Of a stretch of DNA of 64,000 bases, positions 26,195 to 34,064 are shown piece by piece. A program made the position numbers and the translations under genes. The DNA lies in NCBI GenBank assembly GCA_004020545.1, contig SAQE01000002.1:1-64000 (forward strand), in the 5' to 3' direction. How positions within the stretch are numbered: position 1 is the first letter of the stretch; the number at the start of each line of letters is the position of its first letter. The DNA is from Mesorhizobium sp. Its GTDB lineage: Bacteria; Pseudomonadota; Alphaproteobacteria; Rhizobiales; Rhizobiaceae. The notes beneath the pieces are model-generated. The model did not search any database. It was not told the origin of the DNA and saw only the letters and a program-made list of their open reading frames with translations.

Positions 26195-27646
26195 CCCTAT
26201 TCCCATGTGGAACGTTTTCATCTCGAGATATTCCTCGATGCCGGCCTGCGCGCCCTCACGCCCGAGGCCGGACTGCTTGACGCCGCCGAAGGGGGCCACC
26301 TCCATCGACACCGAGCCGGTGTTCAGTCCCACCATGCCGAACTCCAGCGCCTCGCCGACGCGCCAGGCGCGTTTCAGGTTCTCGGTGTAGAAGTAGGAGG
26401 CAAGTCCGTAGGGCGTGCCGTTGGCCAGAGCGATCGCCTCCTCTTCCGTCTCGAAACGGAAAAGCGGCGCGACCGGGCCGAAGGTTTCCTCGCCGGCGAG
26501 CTGCATATCCTTCGTTGCGCCGGTGAGCACCAGCGGCGCGACATATTGCGCACCCTCAGGCATCGCCGGCCTTTGCGTGACGATCGCAGCGCCCTTGGCG
26601 AGCGCATCCTCGACATGGCGGTTGATCTTCTCGACCGCGGCCATGTTGATCATCGGCCCGATGGCGACGCCCGGCTGCGTGCCGGGCCCCACCGTCATGG
26701 CGTTGACGCGGGCGCTGAGCTTCGCGGCGAAGGCGTCATAGACGCCGGCCTGGACGAGAATGCGATTGGCGCAGACGCAGGTCTGGCCGCCGTTGCGGAA
26801 TTTCGAGGCCAGCGCGCCCTCGACGGCCAGATCGAGATCGGCGTCGTCGAAGACGATGAAGGGCGCGTTGCCGCCGAGCTCGAGGCTGAGCCGCTTCACG
26901 CTATCGGCTGCTCCGCGCATCAGCAGCGAACCGACGCGCGTCGAACCGGTGAAGGAGATCTTGCGCACGGTCTCATTTGCCATGATCTCGTTGCCGATCT
27001 CGACCGGCATGCCGGTGACGATGTTGATGACGCCGGCGGGGATGCCCGCGCGCTCGGCAAGCACGCCGAGCGCCAGCGCCGAATACGGCGTGAACTCGGA
27101 CGGCTTGATGACCACAGTGCAGCCGGCAGCCAGCGCCGGCGCGACCTTGCGGGTGATCATCGCGTTGGGAAAATTCCACGGCGTGATGATGCCGCAAACG
27201 CCGACCGGTTCCTTCAGGACGATGATGCGGCGGTCGGATGTAGGCGAGGGGATGGTGTGGCCGTTGATGCGGCGCGCCTCCTCGGCGAACCATTTGACGA
27301 AGGAGGCGCCGTAGCGGATCTCGCCCTTGGCCTCGTCCAGCGGCTTGCCCTGTTCCGTCGTCAGGATCAGCGCGAGATCGTCCAGATGCGTAAGCATCAG
27401 GTCGTGCCAGGCCTCCAGCAGGCGGCCGCGTTCGGCATTGGTCTTCTTCCTCCAATCCCGATAGGCGGAAGCCGCAGCCTCGATGGCCGCGTGGGTCTCC
27501 GGCCCGGCCATGTCGGGCACGGTGCCGATCGATGTCTGTGTCGCTGGATCGACGACATCGACCGTCCTGCCGGAACCGGCCTCGAGCCATCTGCCGCCGA
27601 TCAGTCCGGTTTCGCGGAAGAGAGTTTTGTCTTTCAAGCCTTTCAT
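26189..27646 (-). CDS. gabD: NAD(P)-dependent succinate-semialdehyde dehydrogenase
   Basis: A 485-residue aldehyde dehydrogenase of the GabD type. It has ITPWNFPNAMITRKVAPALA (substrate and cofactor tunnel), LELGGNAPFIVFDDAD with the general-base glutamate near 256, and the catalytic cysteine C290 in NGGQTCVCANR; the pair C-x-C is typical of GabD. The C-terminus has EVAPFGGVKQSGLGREG. It oxidises succinate semialdehyde to succinate, feeding the TCA cycle. It is last in the operon argE - ghrA - cupin - aldehyde dehydrogenase - ttuC - gabD. The ATG at 27646 has AAGGTCG upstream; the frame is open further in a shadow. Confidence 0.93.
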   Translation of the reverse strand: MKGLKDKTLFRETGLIGGRWLEAGSGRTVDVVDPATQTSIGTVPDMAGPETHAAIEAAASAYRDWRKKTNAERGRLLEAWHDLMLTHLDDLALILTTEQGKPLDEAKGEIRYGASFVKWFAEEARRINGHTIPSPTSDRRIIVLKEPVGVCGIITPWNFPNAMITRKVAPALAAGCTVVIKPSEFTPYSALALGVLAERAGIPAGVINIVTGMPVEIGNEIMANETVRKISFTGSTRVGSLLMRGAADSVKRLSLELGGNAPFIVFDDADLDLAVEGALASKFRNGGQTCVCANRILVQAGVYDAFAAKLSARVNAMTVGPGTQPGVAIGPMINMAAVEKINRHVEDALAKGAAIVTQRPAMPEGAQYVAPLVLTGATKDMQLAGEETFGPVAPLFRFETEEEAIALANGTPYGLASYFYTENLKRAWRVGEALEFGMVGLNTGSVSMEVAPFGGVKQSGLGREGAQAGIEEYLEMKTFHMGIGQ

Positions 27647-27663
27647 CGAAAACGACCTTGCAA

Positions 27664-28713
27664 TCAGTTGAGCGCCGCGACGACCGCGGCTGTGATGGCG
27701 TCTGTGCTGTCCTTGCCGGCGGTGGTTCCAATACCCCGCGCGGTTGTCGCCTCGATCGCCTTCATGACGCGCCCGGCTGCAGCCGTTTCGCCGAGATGAT
27801 CGAGCATCATCGCGCCGGACCATATGGCGGCGATCGGATTGGCGATGCCGAGATGGGCGATATCGGGCGCGGAGCCGTGCACCGGCTCGAACATCGACGG
27901 CGCAGAACGGTCCGGGTTGATGTTGGCGGAGGCGGCATAGCCGAGCCCGCCCTGGATCGCCGCGCCTATGTCCGTCAATATGTCGCCGAACAGATTCGAA
28001 GCGACGACAACGTCGAGGCTCTGCGGCGCCATGATCATGCGCGCGGCGAGCGCGTCGACGTGATAGGTGGTCACGTCGACGTCCGGGTAGTCCGCCGACA
28101 GCTTGCGCGTGATCTCGTCCCAGAAGACCATCGAGTATTTCTGCGCGTTGGACTTTGTCACCGAAGCCAACTTGCCCCGCCGCGTCCGCGCCTGCTCGAA
28201 GCCGAAGCGCAGGATGCGCTCGACGCCGGCCCGGGTGAAGATCGAGGTCTCCACCGCGACTTCGTCCAGCGTGCCTTGATGCACGCGCCCGCCGGCGCCC
28301 GAATACTCGCCTTCGGTGTTCTCGCGGATGCACAATATGTCGAAATTTTCGGCCCGCAGCGGACCCGTCACGCCCGGCAGCAGGCGGTGCGGCCTAATAT
28401 TGGCGTATTGCACGAAGGCCTTGCGGATCGGCAGCAGCAGGCCGTGCAGCGAGACGAAATCCGGCACCTCAGCCGGCCAACCGACCGCGCCAAAAAGGAT
28501 GGCGTTGAAGCCGTGCAAGGTCTCGATGCCGTCCTCGGGCATCATGCGGCCGGTTTCCTTGAAGAAGCGGCAGGACCAGGGAAATTCGGTTCCGGTCAGG
28601 ACAAAGCCGGACTGCTTGGCCACCGTTTCCAGCACCGTCCAGGTGGCGTCGGTCACGTCGCGGCCGATGCCGTCACCGGGGATCAGGGCGATCGAGTAGG
28701 ATTTCATCGGCAT
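27664..28713 (-). CDS. Isocitrate/isopropylmalate dehydrogenase family: tartrate / D-malate dehydrogenase
   Basis: A 349-residue beta-decarboxylating dehydrogenase. It has LIPGDGIGRDVTDATWTVLE, RENTEGEYSGAGGRVHQGTL (the serine-containing loop), SVTKSNAQKYSMVFWDE (catalytic lysine) and the NAD-binding end SMFEPVHGSAPDIAHLGIAN. The loop and the sequence FGAVGWP resemble tartrate/D-malate dehydrogenase (TtuC/DmlA) rather than LeuB or Icd. It converts D-malate or tartrate to pyruvate or glycerate products with NAD. The four-base gap to the aldehyde dehydrogenase shows one transcript. Confidence 0.88.
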   Translation of the reverse strand: MPMKSYSIALIPGDGIGRDVTDATWTVLETVAKQSGFVLTGTEFPWSCRFFKETGRMMPEDGIETLHGFNAILFGAVGWPAEVPDFVSLHGLLLPIRKAFVQYANIRPHRLLPGVTGPLRAENFDILCIRENTEGEYSGAGGRVHQGTLDEVAVETSIFTRAGVERILRFGFEQARTRRGKLASVTKSNAQKYSMVFWDEITRKLSADYPDVDVTTYHVDALAARMIMAPQSLDVVVASNLFGDILTDIGAAIQGGLGYAASANINPDRSAPSMFEPVHGSAPDIAHLGIANPIAAIWSGAMMLDHLGETAAAGRVMKAIEATTARGIGTTAGKDSTDAITAAVVAALN

Positions 28714-28717
28714 CTCT

Positions 28718-30199
28718 TCACAGGCTGATCAGGACGCTCTTGGTCCTGCGGTTGGCGAGATAGGCCTCGCGGCCGAGGTCCTTGCCGATGCCGGAGCGCT
28801 TGTAGCCGCCGGTCGGCAGGATATGGTCACGAGAGCGGCTGTAGCGGTTGACCCAGACGGTGCCCGCTTCGAGCTTGCGCGCGAGACGGATCGTGCGGGA
28901 CAAATCGGCGGTGAACAGGCCGGAAGCCAGTCCATAGGTCGGATGGCTGGACAGCGCCAGCGCCTCTTCCTCGGTCTCAAAGGTCTGGACGGTCAGGACC
29001 GGACCGAAGATTTCCTCGACGATCGCCGGATTGGCCTGGTCGACATTGGCGATCAGCGTCGGCTGGTAGAAATAGCCGGGACCGTCCATGGCATCGCCGT
29101 CGGTCAGGCATTCGCCCCCAGCCCCGACCGCGGCCTGCACGATAGCATCGACACGCGCCCGCTGCCGTTCCGAGATGATCGGCGAATACTGAGTCGCCTC
29201 GTCCCAGGTCGGGCCGGGGCGCGCCGCCCTCATCCGCTCCACAATGGCGGCAGTCAGCCTGTCGGCCACGCTTTTTTCGACGATCAGGCGTGTGCCGGCC
29301 ACGCAGGCCTGGCCGGCGTTGAAGGTGACGCTGCCGGCGATCGCCGTCGCGGCTTTGTCGAGATCGGCATCGGCAAAGACGAGCTGAGGACTCTTGCCGC
29401 CGAGTTCCAGCGTCATCGGCTTGACGCCCGTGCGGGCGACGTTCTCCATGATGGCCGCACCGGCGCGGGTCGAGCCGGTGAAGCTGACCTTGGCGATCTC
29501 GGGATGGCCGGTCAGCGCCGTGCCGGTGGTTGGCCCATCGCCGAGAACCACGTTGATGAGACCGGCCGGCAGACCTGCTTTTACGGCGAGCTGCGCCAAA
29601 TAGACAGCCGAGAACGGGGTCATTTCCGAGGGTTTCAGCACGATCGCATTGCCCGCGGCCAGCGCCGGGCCGAGCTTCCAGCCGGCCATCGAGATGGGAA
29701 AATTCCAGGGCGTGATCGCCCCGACCACGCCATAGGGCTCGCTCACGATCATGCCGAGACTGGCGTCGTCGGTCGGCACCAGCTCGCTGCCTTCCTTGTC
29801 GGCGAACTCGGCAAAGAAGCGGATCTGTTCGGCCGTGACGGCAATGTCGCCGGCGACGAGCTGGCCGACCGGCCGGGTCGAGCACAGTGCCTCGATCCGG
29901 GCGAGCATTGCGGCTTCCGCCTCGATCAGATCGGCCCAGGCCTGAAGCGCCTTGGTGCGCTCGCGCGGCCGCACGCCGCCCCAGTTGCTGGCCTTCAACG
30001 CCCTCTTGGCGCTTTCCACAGCGCGGTCGACCATGTCCAGGCCCGCCACGGGACAAGCGGCATAGGCCTTGCCGTCGGACGGGCGTCGCATCTCGATCGC
30101 GCCCTCGGCCGCGATCATCTCCCCGCCAATGAAATGGCCAACGGGGAGGGGAACCGTGTCCGGATCGAAGCTCAGGCTCATATCGAAGCTCAAGTTCAT
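28718..30199 (-). CDS. NAD(P)-dependent aldehyde dehydrogenase
   Basis: A 493-residue ALDH-superfamily enzyme. It has TPWNFPISMAGWKLGPALAA, VSFTGSTRAGAAIME, LELGGKSPQLVFADADLD (general-base glutamate) and FNAGQACVAGTRLIVE with the catalytic cysteine. It has a PuuC/betaine-aldehyde-dehydrogenase-like length. The ATG at 30199 follows AAGGTGG; an upstream ATG at 30220 is possible. Its operon position suggests oxidation of an aldehyde produced from an amine or from deacylation products. It is distinct from the GabD-type enzyme in the same operon. The gap 30200-30342 holds nothing obvious. Confidence 0.9.
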   Translation of the reverse strand: MNLSFDMSLSFDPDTVPLPVGHFIGGEMIAAEGAIEMRRPSDGKAYAACPVAGLDMVDRAVESAKRALKASNWGGVRPRERTKALQAWADLIEAEAAMLARIEALCSTRPVGQLVAGDIAVTAEQIRFFAEFADKEGSELVPTDDASLGMIVSEPYGVVGAITPWNFPISMAGWKLGPALAAGNAIVLKPSEMTPFSAVYLAQLAVKAGLPAGLINVVLGDGPTTGTALTGHPEIAKVSFTGSTRAGAAIMENVARTGVKPMTLELGGKSPQLVFADADLDKAATAIAGSVTFNAGQACVAGTRLIVEKSVADRLTAAIVERMRAARPGPTWDEATQYSPIISERQRARVDAIVQAAVGAGGECLTDGDAMDGPGYFYQPTLIANVDQANPAIVEEIFGPVLTVQTFETEEEALALSSHPTYGLASGLFTADLSRTIRLARKLEAGTVWVNRYSRSRDHILPTGGYKRSGIGKDLGREAYLANRRTKSVLISL

Positions 30200-30342
30200 G
30201 GGGCGACCACCTTGCGGCATCGGCCGGAGCCTAGCGCCTATCGGCGCGCAGCATGCACCGTTCAGTGGTTTGCCACCGACGAATGTTGCGCGCCAGGCGC
30301 TGGCGACGGCAAAATGTTCCGCGCCGTCAGCACCGGATCCTG

Positions 30343-30696
30343 CTATCCCACGGTCACGTAGATCTTGCGCATCGTTTCGATGGTCTTCCAAACCCCCGTG
30401 AAGTCCGGCTTCATCACGAAGCTGTCGCCGGCGCGATAGGTCACCGTCTCGCCGTCGTCCGGCGTGATTTCAACCACGCCGGAGAGGATGTGGCAGAACT
30501 CGAAAGTGTCGCCCTTGATCGAGCGCGTCTCGCCCGGCGTCGCCTCCCAGACGCCGGTGTGGACGAGGCCGTTCTTGGCGACGTCCTGCGCCCAGGTCTT
30601 GAAGGCGGGGTCGCCGGCAATCAGCCGCTCGGGCAGCGCCTTGGATTCGCGCGGCTGGAAGGCCGGGTTGGTGTCGACGGTTTTGAGCAGGGACAT
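30343..30696 (-). CDS. Small cupin-domain protein (cupin_3 type)
   Basis: A 117-residue single-domain cupin. The two cupin motifs appear as KGDTFEFCHILSGVVEITPD and AGDSFVMKPDFTGVWKTIE. The (S)-ureidoglycine-aminohydrolase-like cupin_3 family often sits in amino-acid or amine degradation operons, where its biochemical role is generally unknown. It lies 22 bases after the hydroxyacid reductase gene on the same strand. Confidence 0.85.
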   Translation of the reverse strand: MSLLKTVDTNPAFQPRESKALPERLIAGDPAFKTWAQDVAKNGLVHTGVWEATPGETRSIKGDTFEFCHILSGVVEITPDDGETVTYRAGDSFVMKPDFTGVWKTIETMRKIYVTVG

Positions 30697-30718
30697 GGAT
30701 GGCCTTTCCGGTTGGAGT

Positions 30719-31642
30719 TCAATAGCCGCGCGTCCGGTCGACGAGCCCGATGGGATCGAGACCGGCGCGGTGGCGCTTGATGTTGTCGATGACGGCGCGC
30801 GCGGCGGTCGCGGGCTGGGTGACGCTGGCGATATGCGGGGTCAGGGTGATCTTCGGATGCAACCAGAACGGATGGCCAAAGGGCAGTGGTTCGGGATCGG
30901 TGACGTCGATCATAGCCGCCGACAGATGGCCGCTGTCGAGCGCGGCGACGAGCGCTTCATGGTCGAGCTGCGGCCCCCGGCCGGTGTGGACGAGCGCCGC
31001 GCCTTCAGGCAGTTTCGCGAACAGCTCGGTATTGAGGAACCGTCGAGTCTCCTCGGTCAGCGGCAGCAGGCAGACCAGTATATCGCTGGCCGCGAGCATG
31101 TCCTCCAGCCCGAGCTCGCCATGAAGACAGGTGACACCCTCGATCTGCCGCGGCGAGCGGCTCCAGCCGACGAGCGGAAAGCCGAAGGGCTTCAGGCGGT
31201 CGAGGACGGCCTGGCCGAGTTGGCCGAGGCCAAGCACGCCGATCCGGCGCGCCTGGACCTGGGGCTGCGGGATGTCGCGCCATTCGCCGGCCCGTTGCTG
31301 GGCCAGATAGGCGGGCAGGTTGCGGTGGAGCGCAAGCACGGCAAGCGCCACATATTCCTGCATCATGCGCACGATGCCTTCCTCGATCATGCGCACGACC
31401 TTCACCGTCGCGGGCACCGCGTCGAAGCGGAACTGGTCGACGCCGGCGCCAATGGAGAACAGGATTTCCAGGTTGCTGTAGCGGGCGAGGTCTTCTGGCA
31501 CGGCCCAGGTGATGAGATAGCGCACCGCGTCGGGATCGACCGCCGCGGCGTCCATGGCAAAGGGAAGGTCTGGAAGGTCTTCTGCGAAGGCCTTGGCGAA
31601 GATCGCGCCGCGCCGCGCATCGGAGTTGAACAGGAAGGTCAT
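30719..31642 (-). CDS. ghrA: D-2-hydroxyacid dehydrogenase, glyoxylate/hydroxypyruvate reductase A type
   Basis: A 307-residue cytosolic oxidoreductase of the GhrA branch. The nucleotide motif is [15 protein letters not shown], followed by [11 protein letters not shown] (the arginine suggests NADPH preference). It has the [14 protein letters not shown] and [17 protein letters not shown] regions and the catalytic histidine in [11 protein letters not shown]. It reduces glyoxylate or hydroxypyruvate to glycolate or glycerate. Combined with the tartrate/malate dehydrogenase in the same operon, it points to flux through small hydroxy- and ketoacids. Confidence 0.88.
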   Translation of the reverse strand: MTFLFNSDARRGAIFAKAFAEDLPDLPFAMDAAAVDPDAVRYLITWAVPEDLARYSNLEILFSIGAGVDQFRFDAVPATVKVVRMIEEGIVRMMQEYVALAVLALHRNLPAYLAQQRAGEWRDIPQPQVQARRIGVLGLGQLGQAVLDRLKPFGFPLVGWSRSPRQIEGVTCLHGELGLEDMLAASDILVCLLPLTEETRRFLNTELFAKLPEGAALVHTGRGPQLDHEALVAALDSGHLSAAMIDVTDPEPLPFGHPFWLHPKITLTPHIASVTQPATAARAVIDNIKRHRAGLDPIGLVDRTRGY

Positions 31643-31654
31643 TCCGGTCGTTCC

Positions 31655-32779
31655 TCAGGCCGCGCAACGCGCGCCCAGCACTTCGATCATGCGCTGGCAG
31701 GCAGCGAGCTCGCCGGCGAGAATGTATTCGTCCGGCTTGTGGGCACGGCCGATGTCGCCGGGGCCGCAGATGATCGCATCGAGCCCGGCGGCCTGGTAAA
31801 GTCCGGCCTCGGTGCCGTAGCTGACGGCGGCAAGCGGCGTTTCGCCGGTCAGATCGCTCAGCAGCGCGGCCAGCGGCGCGTCTTGCGGCAGCGACAGCGC
31901 CGGATAGGCGCTCACCGGCGTCCACTCGACCTGAAAGCCTTCGGCCTCAAGGGCCTCGGCCTGTGCCTTGATGGGCGCGAGCAGGCTGGCCGGGTCGACG
32001 CCGGGTATGGCGCGCGCCTCCAAATCCAGCGCGCAGGTGGCGGGGATGATGTTGACCGATTGTCCGCCCGCGACCACGCCGGCCTGCAGCGAGGAATAGG
32101 CCGGCTCGAAGGCTGGGTCGAAGGGGCCGTGTGTCAGCCGCTCGGCTTCGCCCACGGTCGCGCTCAGGACATCGGCCATGGCATGGATGGCGTTGAGCCC
32201 GAGGTCGGGCCGCGAGGAATGGCCCGAGCGGCCGTTGATAGTGACGCAGGCGGCCGCCTTGCCCTTGTGGCCGCGAACGGCGCGCATGCCGCTCGGCTCG
32301 CCGACGATGACGCCGAGCGGCTTGGCGCAAAGCTCGGGGAGGCGGGCGATCAGGTGTGGCACGCCGCGGCATCCCACTTCCTCGTCATAGGAGAAGGCGA
32401 GGTGGATCGGTCTGACGAGGTGCAGGCCAGCCAGGTGCGGCACAGCCGCGAGCGCGGCGGCAAGGAACCCCTTCATGTCCGTGGCGCCGCGCCCATAGAG
32501 CCGCTCGCCCTGCCGACGCAGCGTAAAAGGGGCCGAGCTCCATTGCGGCTCGCCGGCGGGAACGACGTCCATGTGGCCGGACAGGATGTAGCCCGAAACA
32601 TCGGCGGGGCCGATCGTGGCGAAAAGATTGGAACGGTCGCCTTCCGGCCCTGGCAGCACGGCGACCTTCGCTCCATGTTCCGCGAGATAGGCCCCGATCC
32701 AGCCGGCGATGTCACCGTTCGGCTTGCCTGCGACCGACGGAAAGGCGACGAGACGGTCGAGAATGTCGAAGACGTCCAT
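31655..32779 (-). CDS. argE: M20-family deacylase, acetylornithine deacetylase type
   Basis: A 374-residue M20 metallohydrolase. Metal ligands and catalytic residues are visible: H69 and D71 in SGHMDVVPAGE, D101 in GRGATDMKGFL, the glutamate pair in FSYDEEVGCRG, and the C-terminal histidine in IGRAHKPDEY. The dimerisation domain has HSSRPDLGLNAIHA. The ATG at 32779 follows GAGGG. ArgE removes acetyl groups from N-acetylornithine, but in this catabolic operon, with two GNAT genes nearby, it may act on another N-acyl amino acid or amine. It heads the operon; the promoter is in 32780-33019. Confidence 0.87.
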   Translation of the reverse strand: MDVFDILDRLVAFPSVAGKPNGDIAGWIGAYLAEHGAKVAVLPGPEGDRSNLFATIGPADVSGYILSGHMDVVPAGEPQWSSAPFTLRRQGERLYGRGATDMKGFLAAALAAVPHLAGLHLVRPIHLAFSYDEEVGCRGVPHLIARLPELCAKPLGVIVGEPSGMRAVRGHKGKAAACVTINGRSGHSSRPDLGLNAIHAMADVLSATVGEAERLTHGPFDPAFEPAYSSLQAGVVAGGQSVNIIPATCALDLEARAIPGVDPASLLAPIKAQAEALEAEGFQVEWTPVSAYPALSLPQDAPLAALLSDLTGETPLAAVSYGTEAGLYQAAGLDAIICGPGDIGRAHKPDEYILAGELAACQRMIEVLGARCAA

Positions 32780-33019
32780 TCCAGCCCTCAAAAGCATTTC
32801 AGGTTCGCCGGGATCGGTGCCGTCGACCGTATGCTGCAACAATTTCGGAGAGGGTGTACGCGTTCTCTCGCGATTGCGTGCCGAAAGCGGAAGTGTTTCA
32901 GTTGAATCTTGCGTTGGTGCTCGACTTTCGAGCAAATCGTATTGGTCCGGGTTGTTTAGCGTTGGCGGGTAGGGGTGGCCGTTATGTGTCACCCTCTGAT
33001 ACGGCAGTCTTTCAGAGGC

Positions 33020-33922
33020 ATGAAATTGAAGCCGTCCGAAAGCTTGAAGATCGATGCCTTCTCGATGCGCATCGCCGACATCGAAGGCGTCGACCTGGAC
33101 CGGTTGCACGCGCTCTCGCTCTCGGTGGGATGGCCGCATCGCGCCGAGGACTGGCAATTCCTGCGCGAAGCGGGACAAGGCCTCGTGGCGCTCGACGAGA
33201 TCGGCCGGGTTCTGGGTTCGGCCATGTGGTTCCCGCATGGCGCCAGTTTCGCGACCATTGGGATGGTCATCACCTCGCCACGGCTTCAGACGCTCGGGGC
33301 GGCGCAATGGCTGATGAAGCGGATCTTCGATAAGGTCGCCGGGCGCGACCTGCGCCTCAATGCAACCCGTGCTGCAAGGCGGCTCTACCTCTCCCTCGAC
33401 TTCCAGCCGGAGAAGATCGTCTATCAATGCCAGGGGGTTGTCCATGCACAACCCACGGGTGGGTCAGCAGATATACGGGGCGACGTCCGGACTTTGGACG
33501 CAAGGGATATTCCGGCAGCGATCGCACTGGATGCGGCGGGATTTGGCGTGAAGCGGGCAGCGCTCATCGAAAAGCTATTCGCGCACTCGGCCGGCTATGG
33601 TCTCTTCAAGGGCGACCGGCTCACCGCTTTCGCGCTCTGTCGGCCGTTCGGGCGGGGCCATGTCGTGGGGCCGGTCGTGGCGGAAAACGATGCCGACGCC
33701 GTGGCGACCGTCCGGCCACATGTAGCCGATCATTCGGGGTCTTTCCTTCGGGTCGACACCCACATTGACAATGGCGAGTTCGCCGCCTTTCTGTCGCACA
33801 CCGGAATGCCGGTCTTCGACACGGTGCTGACCATGTCGATGGGCAAGCGCCTCGTCGACTTTGCCGTCGGCGGCGCAGGTGCGCCGATGACCTATGCACT
33901 TGCCAGTCAAACGCTTGGATAG
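33020..33922 (+). CDS. GNAT-family N-acetyltransferase with second GNAT-like domain
   Basis: About 300 residues if started at the ATG at 33020; an earlier in-frame start exists at 32975. It is a paralogue of the protein at 23043: both have a W-P-H-R-x-x-D-W-Q motif near the start (SVGWPHRAEDWQF here), a GNAT core, then RPFGRGHVVGPVVA and GSFLRVDTHIDNG in the C-terminal domain. It diverges from argE across a 240-base region. The stop codon TAG is the first part of a repeat element. Function: probably N-acetylation of a small amine or amino acid linked to the neighbouring deacylase. Confidence 0.84.
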   Translation: MKLKPSESLKIDAFSMRIADIEGVDLDRLHALSLSVGWPHRAEDWQFLREAGQGLVALDEIGRVLGSAMWFPHGASFATIGMVITSPRLQTLGAAQWLMKRIFDKVAGRDLRLNATRAARRLYLSLDFQPEKIVYQCQGVVHAQPTGGSADIRGDVRTLDARDIPAAIALDAAGFGVKRAALIEKLFAHSAGYGLFKGDRLTAFALCRPFGRGHVVGPVVAENDADAVATVRPHVADHSGSFLRVDTHIDNGEFAAFLSHTGMPVFDTVLTMSMGKRLVDFAVGGAGAPMTYALASQTLG

Positions 33923-34020
33923 AGCAATTCCAGGAAAAGTGTGTAACGGTTTTCCGTCCGGAATTGCGTAACAAACAGTTAGAGCAGTTCAGCGTTTCTA
34001 CCAAACGCTGAACCGCTCTA
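33920..34020 (-). repeat. Composite palindromic intergenic element, full-length copy (RIME-like)
   Basis: It has two hairpin modules. Module 1 (33924-33967) has nested stems GCAATTCC/GGAATTGC and GGAAAA/TTTTCC. Module 2 (33980-34020) is a near-perfect stem, TAGAGC-A-GTTCAGCGTTT / AAACGCTGAAC-C-GCTCTA, around a CTACC loop. Read on the minus strand it aligns with the element at 50604-50676. Repeats of this kind are widespread between genes in rhizobia; the exact family name is not certain from sequence alone. It begins with the stop codon of the GNAT gene. Confidence 0.8.
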
Positions 34021-34064
34021 GTTGCGGCCGGCCGGCTCCAGCGGACCTTCGCGGCCGTGATCCT

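Noticed and set aside
30464-32905. 813-residue plus-strand frame opposite ghrA and argE
   Set aside because: No motifs or ribosome binding site. The opposite strand carries complete enzyme families.
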